35,518 nt of DNA from Clostridiaceae bacterium (GTDB taxonomy: Bacteria > Bacillota > Clostridia > DSM-8532), in the NCBI GenBank assembly GCA_012839205.1, contig DUNT01000009.1:1-35518 (forward strand). Reading direction: 5' to 3'. The notes beneath the pieces are model-generated. The model had not been told where the DNA came from. It ran no database searches and worked only from the letters and a program-made list of their open reading frames with translations. The position numbers and the translations under genes were made by a program. Positions 1 to 9,238 of the stretch are shown here, piece by piece. Position 1 is the stretch's first letter. Every line of letters starts with the position of its first letter.

Positions 1-1251
1 ATCGCCATTTTGTTTTATAAGACGTACAGAAGCTGTAGCAGTAATGGTATTACCAGTATTAATGACAAATCTGTCAAGTTTATAGATCTCAGGTACTTGC
101 ACCGCTTTATGCTGTAATAGCACCTCTAGGTCTGCATCCTGTACGACTTTTTTCTTATCTGCCAGTATCTTGAACTTGTTAAAGGCTTCATCCAGCTCTT
201 CTTTACTAAGGTTGTAACCTAATATTTTCAACCTGTCCTCAAAGGCATGTCTTCCTGAGTGCTTACCAAGCACCATATTATTTTGGGTTAGTCCTATTGA
301 TTCAGGAGTAATAATCTCATATGTGCTTTTTTCAGCCAGAACACCATGCTGGTGTATTCCGGACTCGTGAGCAAATGCATTTGCCCCAACAATAGCCTTA
401 TTGGGCTGCACAGGTACACCTGTAATACTGCTGATAAGCCTTGAAGATCTGGAAATCTGTGTTGTATCCAGCCGTACATCCATATTGTAAAGATATTGCC
501 TGGTCTTAATTGCCATAACAACTTCTTCTACGGCAGCATTACCCGCTCTTTCACCTATTCCGTTTATGGTACATTCAAGCTGAGTGGCACCAGCTCTTGC
601 TGCAGCCAGGGTATTGGCTACTGCCATTCCAAGGTCATTATGGCAATGCACCGCAATCTGAGCTTTGTCACTGTTACTGACATTTTCCTTAATGTTTTTT
701 ATAAATTCATAGAATTCATCCGGTGTAGTATATCCAACTGTATCGGGTACGTTGATTACTGTGGCACCTGCATCAATTACAGCTTCAAATACCTGATATA
801 AGAATTCCGGCTCGCTTCTTGTGGCATCCTCGGCAGAAAACTCAATATCAGAACAATATTTTTTCGCATAGGCTACCATGTTTTTTGCCCGCTCCAGAAC
901 TTCTTCAGGTGTCATCCTCAATTTATACTTCATATGGATGGGGGAGGTTGCCAAAAACACATGTATTCTCGGACTTACAGCATTCTTAATAGCTTCCCAT
1001 GATTTATCGATATCTTGCGGAAGAGCCCTGGACAAACTGGTAACAGTACAATCTTTTAGAGTTTCAGCAATTGCTTTAACCGACTGAAAATCTCCGGGAG
1101 AAGAAATTGCAAATCCGGCCTCAATAATATCTACCTTCATTCGCTCCAGCTGTTTTGCGACTTCTAACTTTTCCTGAAGATTCATGCTGCATCCAGGGGA
1201 CTGCTCCCCATCCCTTAAGGTTGTATCAAAAATATATATACGCCTAGACAT
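1..1251 (-). CDS. leuA: 2-isopropylmalate synthase, N-terminal 417 residues (runs off window)
   Basis: Condenses acetyl-CoA with 2-oxoisovalerate, the first committed step of leucine synthesis. The reading frame is open from an ATG at 1251 (ribosome site AGGAGG seven bases before it) to the window edge, so the C-terminal roughly 90 residues are missing. Visible landmarks in order are DTTLRDGEQ near residue 9 (divalent metal and substrate site), HCHNDLG (metal-binding His pair), HESGIHQHG and GKHSGRHA, all typical of the HMGL-like TIM barrel and linker of LeuA. The window ends inside the C-terminal regulatory domain that gives leucine feedback in this family. It lies 25 bases after ilvC with no terminator between, so it is the last visible gene of the ilvBNC-leu operon. 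A homocitrate or citramalate synthase is less likely given the HESGIHQHG motif and the operon, but cannot be excluded. Confidence 0.93.
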   Translation of the reverse strand, partial: MSRRIYIFDTTLRDGEQSPGCSMNLQEKLEVAKQLERMKVDIIEAGFAISSPGDFQSVKAIAETLKDCTVTSLSRALPQDIDKSWEAIKNAVSPRIHVFLATSPIHMKYKLRMTPEEVLERAKNMVAYAKKYCSDIEFSAEDATRSEPEFLYQVFEAVIDAGATVINVPDTVGYTTPDEFYEFIKNIKENVSNSDKAQIAVHCHNDLGMAVANTLAAARAGATQLECTINGIGERAGNAAVEEVVMAIKTRQYLYNMDVRLDTTQISRSSRLISSITGVPVQPNKAIVGANAFAHESGIHQHGVLAEKSTYEIITPESIGLTQNNMVLGKHSGRHAFEDRLKILGYNLSKEELDEAFNKFKILADKKKVVQDADLEVLLQHKAVQVPEIYKLDRFVINTGNTITATASVRLIKQNGD

Positions 1252-1276
1252 ACTAAACCTCCTGAGCACTTATTTG

Positions 1277-2269
<993 letters not shown>

Positions 2270-2785
2270 CTATTCCTCCTCACCTTTAATTTGATTTTTG
2301 ATATGCTTGTTTCCTCTTTCAATAGCAGTAAGTCCTGTTCGAACAACTTCAGCTATCCCGTAATTGTTCATAAGATTTATAAAGGCTTCAATTTTTGATT
2401 CGTCACCCGTCATTTCAACTGTAAGTGTTTCGTTTGAGACATCAACAATATTCGCTCTGAAGATAGATACAATTTCAATAATTGAAGCTCTTGTTTCCAT
2501 AGTTGTATTAACCTTAATCATAGCCAGCTCTCTGAACACTGATTTTTCTGCATCAAGTTCAACGATTTTGATTACATCAATCAGCTTATTAAGCTGTTTC
2601 TTAATCTGTTCAAGAATGTAATCGTCACCGCTCACAACAATAGTCATCCGGGACACTTTTGGATCCTCTGTCTCTCCAACTGACAGGCTGTCAATGTTAT
2701 AGCCCCTTCGGCTAAAGAGCCCCGATACACGACTTAGTACACCGGACTGGTTTTCTACCAGTACCGAGAGAACATGTCTGTTCAT
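2270..2785 (-). CDS. ilvN: Acetolactate synthase small (regulatory) subunit
   Basis: Regulatory subunit that activates the IlvB catalytic subunit and carries valine feedback inhibition. The 171 residues open with an ACT domain (VLVENQSGVLSRV..LFSRRGYNI, about residues 5-75). A second ACT-like domain of the ALS small-subunit type follows (GLTAIERG near the end). I place the start at the ATG at 2785 because GGGAG lies eight bases upstream; an in-frame GTG at 2794 lies on the ribosome site itself. The gene sits 77 bases after ilvB and three bases before ilvC in the T-box-controlled operon. Confidence 0.95.
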   Translation of the reverse strand: MNRHVLSVLVENQSGVLSRVSGLFSRRGYNIDSLSVGETEDPKVSRMTIVVSGDDYILEQIKKQLNKLIDVIKIVELDAEKSVFRELAMIKVNTTMETRASIIEIVSIFRANIVDVSNETLTVEMTGDESKIEAFINLMNNYGIAEVVRTGLTAIERGNKHIKNQIKGEEE

Positions 2786-2862
2786 ACTTTTCACTCCCTG
2801 TTATTCATTTTTCAATTATTACGCTTAATAATAAAGTGAATATATCCTTTTTACAGGTGTGG

Positions 2863-4485
2863 TCATATTAATGTGCTCTCGTCAGGATCTACCACACACT
2901 CCAATAAAAACGGACCTTTATGCTTGATAGCTTTTTCAAATGCATCTTCCAGCTGCGAATCTGTTGTAATTCTTACACCTTCAATTCGGAATGCATTACA
3001 CAGCTTGATAAAATCAGGGTTTTTGTCCAGCTCCACCGCATTAGCTTTTCCGTAGAATCTGTCCTGCAGTTCTCTGACCATCCCAAGCCTTGAATTGTTA
3101 AAAAGAAGTATTATAATTTCTAAATTGTAATATGAAATTGTTCCCAGTTCATGAAGGCTCATCTGAAAGCCACCGTCTCCTACAACCGCTATTACCTGAC
3201 GTTCAGGTGCCGCTATTTTCGCACCTGCCGCCGCCGGTAAACTGTAGCCCATTGTGCCGAGGCCTCCTGATGTAAGAAAGCTCCTTCCAATTCTATCTTC
3301 AAAATACCTGGCAGCCCAGATTTGGTTCTGCCCCACATCTGCAACAATAATTGCTTCATCATTCAACTTTTTAGATAATGTTTCCATTGCATACCTGGGA
3401 TTCACAAAACCGGTTTTTCTGCACTTAACAGTACCTTCAAAACTCTTTAGCTGAGTTAGCCATTCATCAGTGTCGGTTCTGTCTGTTGTATCTATCCTGT
3501 CAATCATTTGTGTGAGTATGGTTTTGGCATCCCCCACCATAGGTATTTGCGTTCCAACATTTTTGCCAATTTCAGCCGGGTCTACATCTATATGTATTAT
3601 CCTGACATCTTCAGTTGTTTTTTCGGGAATACCGCCCCAGGCTCTGTCTGCTACTCTGGTTCCGATAATGATTAACAAATCAGCCTTTGCCACAGCACGA
3701 TTTGCCTCTGAAAATCCATGATTCCCAATCATACCGATATAATGCCTGTTAAGGCTGGGTAATGAGCCTTTACCCATCAACGTGTGAACTAAGGGAATAC
3801 CCGTCTTTTCAACAAAGGTCAGAAGCTCACCTTCGGCATGAGATAAAAGGACTCCTCCACCTGCAATTATAAGAGGACGTTTGCTTTCGGATATAGCCTT
3901 AACTGCGCGCTTTACCTGCCCTACATGGCCTTTGGTGGTTGGTTTATAGCCTCTGATATCAACAGTTTCTGGTATGTCTGTTTTTTCTATTTTAGCGGCC
4001 TGGATATCACTGGGGATATCAATCAATACCGGTCCAGGTCTGCCCGTTGATGCAATATAGAATGCTTCCTTAATAATTCTGGGCAAATCATTCTCATTTT
4101 TCACCAAATAGCTGTGCTTTGTAAAAGACTCGGCAGCTCCTGTTATATCGGCCTCCTGAAACATGTCCCGGCCTATTTTGGAGGAATTGACCTGACCTGT
4201 AATAACAACAAGAGGGATTGAATCCATATATGCTGTTGCAATACCAGTAATTAAATTTGTTGCTCCGGGACCTGAGGTCGCTATACATACTCCAACTTTA
4301 CCAGAAACTCTTGCGTACCCACTTGCACTGTGAGCAGCAGCTTGTTCCTGGCGCACCAAGACGTGACGAATATTTGATTTTCTGAGAGCTTCATATACTT
4401 CTAATATATGTCCCCCAGGATAACCAAAAACAGTATCAACATTTTCATTGATTAAGCTTTTAATAATTGCTTCTGCTGCTTTCAC
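2863..4485 (-). CDS. ilvB: Acetolactate synthase large (catalytic) subunit
   Basis: Thiamine-diphosphate enzyme joining two pyruvates, or pyruvate and 2-oxobutyrate, at the entry to branched-chain amino acid synthesis. It has the three-domain POX fold: an N-terminal pyrimidine-binding domain with the catalytic Glu in VRQEQAAAH (Glu47 from my start), a central domain, and a C-terminal ThDP domain with GDGGFQMS...NN. I choose the GTG at 4485 because AGAGAGG stands eight bases upstream and the protein then starts with the family-typical MKAAEAIIKSL, giving 540 residues. The frame extends to an ATG at 4533, but nothing resembling a ribosome site precedes that codon, which is only 16 bases after the T-box terminator. 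First gene of the operon. Confidence 0.96.
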   Translation of the reverse strand: MKAAEAIIKSLINENVDTVFGYPGGHILEVYEALRKSNIRHVLVRQEQAAAHSASGYARVSGKVGVCIATSGPGATNLITGIATAYMDSIPLVVITGQVNSSKIGRDMFQEADITGAAESFTKHSYLVKNENDLPRIIKEAFYIASTGRPGPVLIDIPSDIQAAKIEKTDIPETVDIRGYKPTTKGHVGQVKRAVKAISESKRPLIIAGGGVLLSHAEGELLTFVEKTGIPLVHTLMGKGSLPSLNRHYIGMIGNHGFSEANRAVAKADLLIIIGTRVADRAWGGIPEKTTEDVRIIHIDVDPAEIGKNVGTQIPMVGDAKTILTQMIDRIDTTDRTDTDEWLTQLKSFEGTVKCRKTGFVNPRYAMETLSKKLNDEAIIVADVGQNQIWAARYFEDRIGRSFLTSGGLGTMGYSLPAAAGAKIAAPERQVIAVVGDGGFQMSLHELGTISYYNLEIIILLFNNSRLGMVRELQDRFYGKANAVELDKNPDFIKLCNAFRIEGVRITTDSQLEDAFEKAIKHKGPFLLECVVDPDESTLI

Positions 4486-4549
4486 GTCTTTCACCTCTCT
4501 TAATACTTGTATATCCGGTTTTTGCTGTATCATTTAATTATATGTATGC

Positions 4550-4594
4550 AAAAAACCCTCGCACCGTCGATATATAATACAACAGGGACGAGGG
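4550..4594 (-). terminator. T-box terminator hairpin
   Basis: CCCTCGTCCC on the left arm pairs imperfectly with GACGGTGCGAGGG and is followed by TTTTTT (4550-4555) on the minus strand. The left arm overlaps the end of the antiterminator, as expected for mutually exclusive T-box structures. Confidence 0.9.
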
Positions 4595-4843
4595 ATATAC
4601 TCTACGCGTTACCACCCTATTTTATCTTTATTTCACAATAAAGACCTCACTAGGTTCAAACAAACCTTCGCCTGTAACGGGGCTGACCGTTACCTCCTAC
4701 TAAAAATTTTCAGAAGTACTGCTCGGGAGGGATTCGTTTTCATTGATCCTGCCAATTTACACCACCCATTGGCTCTCTTTAAGGATTTTGCTATGAAAAG
4801 CTGGCTCCTTCATTGCATTTATTCAGGGATTATTAAGTTATTG
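4550..4843 (-). promoter_or_regulatory. T-box leader of the ilvBNC-leuA operon
   Basis: On the minus strand the leader contains the T-box core GGGTGGTAACGCG (4605-4617). The UGGU there can pair with an ACCA tRNA end. A competing terminator follows. Further upstream, within stem I, is a perfect hairpin GCCAAT/ATTGGC with a GGTGGTGTAA loop, typical of the distal part of stem I. The 3' side of stem I reads CGAATCCCTCCCGAGC; by position the specifier could be ATC (isoleucine), but I could not fold the whole stem. Uncharged tRNA would favour the antiterminator and switch on branched-chain amino acid synthesis. The T-box call is firm; the specifier is tentative. Confidence 0.93.
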
Positions 4844-4849
4844 CTTTGT

Positions 4850-4879
4850 ATTATATCAGCATCAATTACTTTATGTCAA
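4850..4879 (-). promoter_or_regulatory. Promoter of the ilv operon
   Basis: Minus-strand TTGACA (4874-4879) and TATAAT (4850-4855) are separated by 18 bases. The start of transcription would fall near 4843, immediately before the T-box leader. Confidence 0.85.
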
Positions 4880-5030
4880 TGACGGGATAATTGCCAAATT
4901 TTTATTAATTTTTTGTATGTTTTATATGCTTTTTGCATCAAATAACAATGTAATTGAAAACAGCACCACTGCCTGGTACATAATAACGTATTATTGTACT
5001 ATACGATAATGGATTAATTTATAAAAATAG

Positions 5031-5060
5031 TTGCTATTATATAAGATGTTGTGATAAAAT
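5031..5060 (+). promoter_or_regulatory. Probable promoter of rpmB
   Basis: TTGCTA and TAAAAT are separated by 18 bases, about 70 bases before the gene. It diverges from the ilv promoter. The rest of 4880-5132 is AT-rich spacer with nothing else recognisable. Confidence 0.5.
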
Positions 5061-5132
5061 GATTTTTGCTGTGAAGATTTGATAATAATGATTTATCCAT
5101 TTATATACATGGATTGCAGGGAGGTGTAACAT

Positions 5133-5321
5133 ATGGCAAAGTGCGAAGTATGTGATAAAGGTCAACATTTTGGTATACAGGTAAGTCACTCTCACAGGAG
5201 AAGTAATAGAGTCTGGAAACCTAACGTGAGAAAGGTAAAAGTTATGGTTGACGGCATTTCAAAAAGAATGCACATTTGTGCTAAATGCCTGCGTTCCAGT
5301 AAAATAGCTAAATCTGTATAA
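5133..5321 (+). CDS. rpmB: 50S ribosomal protein L28 (zinc-type)
   Basis: A 62-residue component of the large ribosomal subunit. The sequence MAKCEVCDKG at the start and HICAKCLRS near the end supply two CxxC pairs (Cys4, Cys7, Cys49, Cys52) that mark the zinc-binding form of L28. The family core HRRSNRVWKPN is clear. Ribosome site GGGAGGTG stands eight bases before the ATG. Monocistronic: a promoter upstream and a strong terminator 30 bases downstream. It often sits in this zinc-dependent form in Clostridia. Confidence 0.97.
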   Translation: MAKCEVCDKGQHFGIQVSHSHRRSNRVWKPNVRKVKVMVDGISKRMHICAKCLRSSKIAKSV

Positions 5322-5352
5322 TATGTACAAATTTCAGAATGTAGATTTAAAC

Positions 5353-5386
5353 AAAAAATGTGGCGTTGCAAATGCCACATTTTTTA
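5353..5386. terminator. Bidirectional terminator shared by rpmB and spoVM
   Basis: AAAAAATGTGGC and GCCACATTTTTT form a perfect 12-base-pair stem around a nine-base loop. The flanking A and T runs give a U tract on both strands, so it can stop rpmB from the left and spoVM from the right. Confidence 0.92.
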
Positions 5387-5452
5387 TTGTGAATCAAACA
5401 AGTATGCGATATGCTAATGCACATCCGTTTCTTATTCCATTCCTTGCCCATT

Positions 5453-5524
5453 TTAATGGATCTTAAGCAAACGCCTGAGTATTCCTCCCAGGAATCCGGG
5501 CATCTTAAGCACGATAATCCTCAT
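5453..5524 (-). CDS. spoVM: Stage V sporulation protein M (spore-coat anchoring micropeptide)
   Basis: A 23-codon gene. The peptide begins MRIIVLKMPGFLGG and continues ILRRLLKIH. It closely resembles SpoVM, the 26-residue amphipathic helix that marks the curved forespore membrane and anchors the SpoIVA coat basement layer; the xKxPxFLGGIxR pattern, including the Pro that shapes membrane insertion, is intact. GGAGG stands eight bases before the ATG at 5524; another ATG at 5530 is too close to that site. It lies 77 bases after the DUF512 gene on the same strand and ends at the terminator shared with rpmB. It is slightly shorter than the Bacillus protein. The sequence upstream shows no convincing sigma-E promoter by eye. 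Confidence 0.87.
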   Translation of the reverse strand: MRIIVLKMPGFLGGILRRLLKIH

Positions 5525-5601
5525 GTGCATAACCTCCGTGCCAGCTCCTGTCAATAAAGTATATTCTCAAAGGCGCAAAATTGTTAACGCTTTTATAAAA
5601 A

Positions 5602-6924
5602 TTATTTATCCTGGACAAGAGCCTCTATCAAAGCGTGCCCTTCCGAATCCACCAACTGGACTTTTATCCCCAGTTTTTCCTCTAATTCGCCTGCTGTTAC
5701 ATCATCCAGCATAATATCGGTGCCCGCTCTGAACATATTCTTGCACAATAACAGCTTTTCACCCAGATCTTTATCAGTAAGTTGTTTAATAAGGTCATAG
5801 CCCGTTAACAGGCCGGTTACAGTTACATTGGGCCCGAAAAAAGTATTTTCTATGGCATAAACATTAATTTTTAAGCCTTTTATACTATCTTCTATATACG
5901 AGATAATTTCCTTGAAATATTCAAAGACCGAAACACCTGTTGCAATACTGATTTTTTTCTCTCTCCCTGGAAAGAGGGGTTTGTCTTTAAAATCCTTCAA
6001 GGCATCATTAATTTCATAGACAAAAGAGGTAACCATTCCGACACCATTCTCAATCTGTGGAAAATCCTCATAAGCATCATAGTCGGGGAGCGGCTTTCGG
6101 GCCATTATATAAAGCTCGTCAGCTACATAGACTATTCGGCTGCCGTATTTATCAATTAGTTTTCTTTGCCACTTCTCTACCTGATTAACAACTTTTAAGG
6201 CACTTTCCTTATTAAAAGGTGTTAATTGGGCTAAACCATCTCTAAACTGCGTAAGCCCCACCGGAACCACAGAAATGCTATGTAGCTCCGGAGATAGAGA
6301 AGTAAGTTCTCTTATGGTGCGATCAAGCTCTTCACCATCATTTATTCCAGGACAGAGAACAATCTGGCAGTTTACCAAAATTCCGTTTGAAGTAAAACGC
6401 TGAATTTTCTCAAGAATATCACCTGCAAAACGGTTTTTGAGCATCTTAATCCGAAGCTCCGGGTTTGTAGTATGAACTGATATGTTAACAGGAGACATAC
6501 GATAGCGGATAATCCTGTCAATCTCATCATCTGAAAGGTTAGTCATTGTAATATAGTTACCATACAAAAAAGAGAGCCGGGCATCATCGTCTTTAAAATA
6601 AAGAGTATCCCGCATTCCTTTTGGCAGCTGATCTATAAAACAAAAAATACACTTGTTGCGGCAGGGTTTTTCCTCATCTAACAGAGATGTGGCAAATTCT
6701 ATACCTAAATCCTCCATCTCATCTTTTTCTATATCAAACTGCCACCTCTCTCCGTTTTTCTTCTCAATTTCCAAAGTCAAATTCGTATCAGCACAATAAA
6801 ACTTATAGTCAAATACATCATGTATCACTTGTTCATTAACAGACACCAGAAAATCCCCCGGCTCTATTCCGAGTTCATCTGCTATACTATTTTTCAATAT
6901 GCGTGATATCTCAATTTTATGCAT
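5602..6924 (-). CDS. DUF512 family radical-SAM protein with N-terminal PDZ-like domain
   Basis: Function unknown. The 440-residue protein has an N-terminal PDZ-like segment (about residues 5-65, with GIEPGDFLVSVN). It is followed by a cluster motif CRNKCIFCFIDQ in which Cys88, Cys92 and Cys95 have the CxxxCxxC spacing of radical-SAM 4Fe-4S sites. The downstream NISVHTTNPELR and CPGINDGEEL segments are usual in this family, as is the DUF512 C-terminal part (roughly residues 280-430). The family often neighbours the GTPase gene der in Firmicutes. Here it lies between rpmF and spoVM. CGAGGT precedes the ATG, and a terminator of the upstream operon ends only about 14 bases before the start, so expression may depend on read-through or an unseen promoter. 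Confidence 0.85.
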   Translation of the reverse strand: MHKIEISRILKNSIADELGIEPGDFLVSVNEQVIHDVFDYKFYCADTNLTLEIEKKNGERWQFDIEKDEMEDLGIEFATSLLDEEKPCRNKCIFCFIDQLPKGMRDTLYFKDDDARLSFLYGNYITMTNLSDDEIDRIIRYRMSPVNISVHTTNPELRIKMLKNRFAGDILEKIQRFTSNGILVNCQIVLCPGINDGEELDRTIRELTSLSPELHSISVVPVGLTQFRDGLAQLTPFNKESALKVVNQVEKWQRKLIDKYGSRIVYVADELYIMARKPLPDYDAYEDFPQIENGVGMVTSFVYEINDALKDFKDKPLFPGREKKISIATGVSVFEYFKEIISYIEDSIKGLKINVYAIENTFFGPNVTVTGLLTGYDLIKQLTDKDLGEKLLLCKNMFRAGTDIMLDDVTAGELEEKLGIKVQLVDSEGHALIEALVQDK

Positions 6925-6937
6925 AATTAATACCTCG

Positions 6938-6968
6938 AAAAAAACAATAGCAGCTATAAAAAGCTGCT
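6938..6968 (-). terminator. Terminator after yceD-rpmF
   Basis: Minus-strand AGCAGCT and AGCTGCT form a seven-base-pair stem with a short loop, followed by ATTG and a run of seven T. It ends just before the ribosome site of the DUF512 gene. Confidence 0.8.
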
Positions 6969-7004
6969 ACTACTTTTTGAGTCGTCGGAAAGTTCCGGAG
7001 ATAA

Positions 7005-7187
7005 TTACTTTTCGTCTACCTTCACTACTTCCTTGTCATCATAGGTTCCACATTCCTTACAAACTACGTGCGGAAGCTTGAGTGCATGGCATTTTTTGCA
7101 TGCAACCAGATTCGGCGCTGAAAGCTTGTAGTGGGTTCTTCTTTTATTTCTTCTTTGCTTCGACACTTTATTTTTTGGTACCGCCAT
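7005..7187 (-). CDS. rpmF: 50S ribosomal protein L32 (zinc-type)
   Basis: A 60-residue large-subunit protein. It starts MAVPKNKVSKQRRNKRR, the standard L32 opening, and has CKKC (residues 30-33) and CKEC (43-46), a complete zinc ribbon. The start is the ATG at 7187, with GGAGGTG upstream; an earlier in-frame codon at 7196 would lie within that ribosome site. It follows yceD by 54 bases, the common YceD-L32 pairing in bacteria, and is driven by the strong promoter at 7805. Confidence 0.97.
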   Translation of the reverse strand: MAVPKNKVSKQRRNKRRTHYKLSAPNLVACKKCHALKLPHVVCKECGTYDDKEVVKVDEK

Positions 7188-7241
7188 TTGTAACACCTCC
7201 GTTCAGTGTTGGTTTATAAGGTTTCCTGCTGTTAATGTATA

Positions 7242-7748
7242 TCAATCAAAAAATCCTTTTAGCCCTTCTAACCGTGAATCAATTGAATCGTGATTTTCAC
7301 AGTTACAACCTTTTTCGCTGATTTCTGCTCCACATAAAGGGCATAATCCCTGACAATCTTCACTGCAAACTTGTGTCATAGGAATACTTGTTAACACACA
7401 GTCTGCCAAAACTTTGTCCAAATCAAGCGAATTGCCGCTATATGTGAATCTGTCATCCTCAAGGTCCAAATCAGTTTCTTCTTTCTCAATAATCTCCTCA
7501 TCAATATCGACAATATGCTCACGTTCAATTCTTCCTGCACATCTGTCGCAAACTGTCGAATAGACTAATTTGGCACGGCCTGTCAGCTTCAGCATACCAT
7601 TGTTGTTTGTTATACTTCCGGTAAAACTAACCGGGCTGGTAAAAGAAACTGTACCAAGACTTGTTTTTAAATCTTCCAATGCCTCTTCCAACTGAATGCT
7701 GATGGTGCCGCCATTATTCTTTATTATTGAGGTTATGTCAAGTTTCAA
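7242..7748 (-). CDS. yceD: YceD/DUF177 family protein, 23S rRNA accumulation factor
   Basis: A 168-residue member of the YceD family, which in Escherichia coli supports 23S rRNA processing or accumulation; the biochemical role is not settled. Visible features are CDRCAGRIE in the middle and a Cys-rich C-terminus (CSEDCQGLCPLCG, then CNCENH) that may bind zinc. The acidic stretch EEIIEKEETDLDLEDD is characteristic. The start is TTG at 7748, chosen because AGGAGGG lies seven bases upstream. It is the first gene of a two-gene operon with rpmF. Confidence 0.9.
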   Translation of the reverse strand: MKLDITSIIKNNGGTISIQLEEALEDLKTSLGTVSFTSPVSFTGSITNNNGMLKLTGRAKLVYSTVCDRCAGRIEREHIVDIDEEIIEKEETDLDLEDDRFTYSGNSLDLDKVLADCVLTSIPMTQVCSEDCQGLCPLCGAEISEKGCNCENHDSIDSRLEGLKGFFD

Positions 7749-7804
7749 TTCAAATCCCTCCTAAAAAGCACGAATTAAAGCTCCCGGAAGGTCAACATGA
7801 AATA

Positions 7805-7833
7805 TTATACTCACTTGATCCCGCTTTGTCAAT
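7805..7833 (-). promoter_or_regulatory. Consensus promoter of yceD-rpmF
   Basis: Minus-strand TTGACA (7828-7833), a 17-base spacer and TATAAT (7805-7810) match the vegetative consensus exactly. It lies between glyA and yceD. Confidence 0.92.
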
Positions 7834-7873
7834 CATTGCTTTTATGGTTTTAGACCGCTGTTTCAATTAGCTG

Positions 7874-9112
7874 TCAGTATAGCGGGAAACGAGAAGTAAG
7901 CTGACCTGCTCTTTCTATTATCTGCAGCTTGTTGCTTTCGAAATCACCACTTAAAGTTAAACTTATCAGTTCCGCAATTTCACGCATTTCTTTTTCCTTC
8001 ATGCCACGTGATGTAACAGCGGGTGTTCCTATTCGTATACCACTTGTTACAGCAGGGCTTAAGGTATCAAAAGGAATACCGTTTTTATTGACTGTTATCA
8101 TAACTTCGTCAAGCATCAGCTGAGCATCTCTGCCTGTGATCCCCTTATTAGTCAGATTTATCAGCATCAGGTGAGTATCAGTTCCTCCTGATACAATTTC
8201 AAAACCTTTCTCTTTTAGAGCTTCAGACAAGACTTTTGCATTCCTGGCAATCTGCCTCTGGTATTCTTTGAATTCCGGAGTAAGAGCTTCCTTAAAACAA
8301 ATAGCCTTTCCTGCTATAACATGCATCAAAGGACCGCCTTGTATACCAGGAAATACAGAACGATCAATATCCTTAGCATATTTCTCTTTACATAGAATCA
8401 TGCCGCCTCTTGGTCCTCTCAGAGTTTTATGAGTTGTGGTTGTAACAAAGTCGGCATAAGGTACGGGGCTCGGATGCACACCGGCAGCAACAAGGCCTGC
8501 AATATGAGCCATGTCCACCATAAGGTAACAGCCTGCTTCATCGCAGATCTCTCTGAATGCTTTGAAATCTATAATTCTTGAATATGCGCTTGCCCCTGCA
8601 ATAATCATCTTAGGTTTTATTTCCAGGGCTGTTTTGCGCAATTCATCATAATCTATCAGCCCATCGGACTCTCTTACACAATAAGAAACTGGTTTAAAAT
8701 ACTTCCCCGACATATTCAAAGCCATGCCATGGCTTAAATGTCCGCCGTGAGCAAGGTTCATCCCCATAAAAACATCGCCGGGTTTAAGAACAGCATAAAA
8801 AACAGCCATATTTGCCTGGGCGCCTGAATGAGGCTGAACATTAACATGCTCTGCTCCAAATAGCTCTTTTGCTCTGCTGATGGCAAGTGATTCGATTACA
8901 TCCACATGCTCGCAACCGCCATAATAACGTTTCCCCGGATAGCCTTCAGCATATTTATTTGTTAAAGGAGTTCCAACTGCTTCCATAACAGCTTTACTAA
9001 CGAAATTTTCAGAAGCAATGAGTTCGATTTTATCAGATTGTCTTTGAACCTCCTGATAAATAGCTTCCGCAACTTCAGGATCAGCTTTTTCTATTTCTCT
9101 AAATTCAAGCAT
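7874..9112 (-). CDS. glyA: Serine hydroxymethyltransferase
   Basis: PLP enzyme interconverting serine and glycine with transfer of a one-carbon unit to tetrahydrofolate. The 412-residue length is normal. Motifs in order are [25 protein letters not shown]-like segment, DMAHIAGL, and [14 protein letters not shown] with the PLP-binding Lys. The ATG at 9112 has TGGAGG upstream. It stands alone with its own consensus promoter and a short leader that contains a GC hairpin. Confidence 0.98.
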   Translation of the reverse strand: MLEFREIEKADPEVAEAIYQEVQRQSDKIELIASENFVSKAVMEAVGTPLTNKYAEGYPGKRYYGGCEHVDVIESLAISRAKELFGAEHVNVQPHSGAQANMAVFYAVLKPGDVFMGMNLAHGGHLSHGMALNMSGKYFKPVSYCVRESDGLIDYDELRKTALEIKPKMIIAGASAYSRIIDFKAFREICDEAGCYLMVDMAHIAGLVAAGVHPSPVPYADFVTTTTHKTLRGPRGGMILCKEKYAKDIDRSVFPGIQGGPLMHVIAGKAICFKEALTPEFKEYQRQIARNAKVLSEALKEKGFEIVSGGTDTHLMLINLTNKGITGRDAQLMLDEVMITVNKNGIPFDTLSPAVTSGIRIGTPAVTSRGMKEKEMREIAELISLTLSGDFESNKLQIIERAGQLTSRFPLY

Positions 9113-9135
9113 TTAATTTTCCTCCATACATCAAT

Positions 9136-9159
9136 AAAACCCCGCTCTCCAGTTTGGGG
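9136..9159 (-). other. Hairpin with T run in the glyA leader
   Basis: Minus-strand CCCC and GGGG around a 12-base loop are followed by TTTT. The predicted transcription start is near 9162, so the hairpin opens the transcript. It may be a weak attenuator or a 5' stabilising stem. Confidence 0.4.
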
Positions 9160-9168
9160 AACATTAGA

Positions 9169-9197
9169 ATTATACGGTTTTTGTTATATTGTGTCAA
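9169..9197 (-). promoter_or_regulatory. Consensus promoter of glyA
   Basis: TTGACA (9192-9197), a 17-base spacer and TATAAT (9169-9174) on the minus strand, an exact match to the vegetative consensus. Confidence 0.92.
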
Positions 9198-9203
9198 CCG
9201 GAT

Positions 9204-9228
9204 TAAAAAAATAGAAACACTCTTTCTG
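9204..9228 (-). terminator. Probable terminator of the rluB operon
   Basis: Minus-strand AGAAA and TTTCT form a short stem followed by ATTTTTTT. It is weak by stem length but sits correctly, 10 bases after the membrane-protein stop codon and just before the glyA promoter. Confidence 0.5.
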
Positions 9229-9238
9229 CTTAATATCT

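Noticed and set aside
496-1087. Plus-strand open frames near the left edge
   Set aside because: Antisense to leuA, whose frame is open across the region and carries the enzyme's motifs.
5500-5601. Sigma-E promoter for spoVM
   Set aside because: Only partial resemblance to the -10 element and no -35 at acceptable spacing; not strong enough to annotate.
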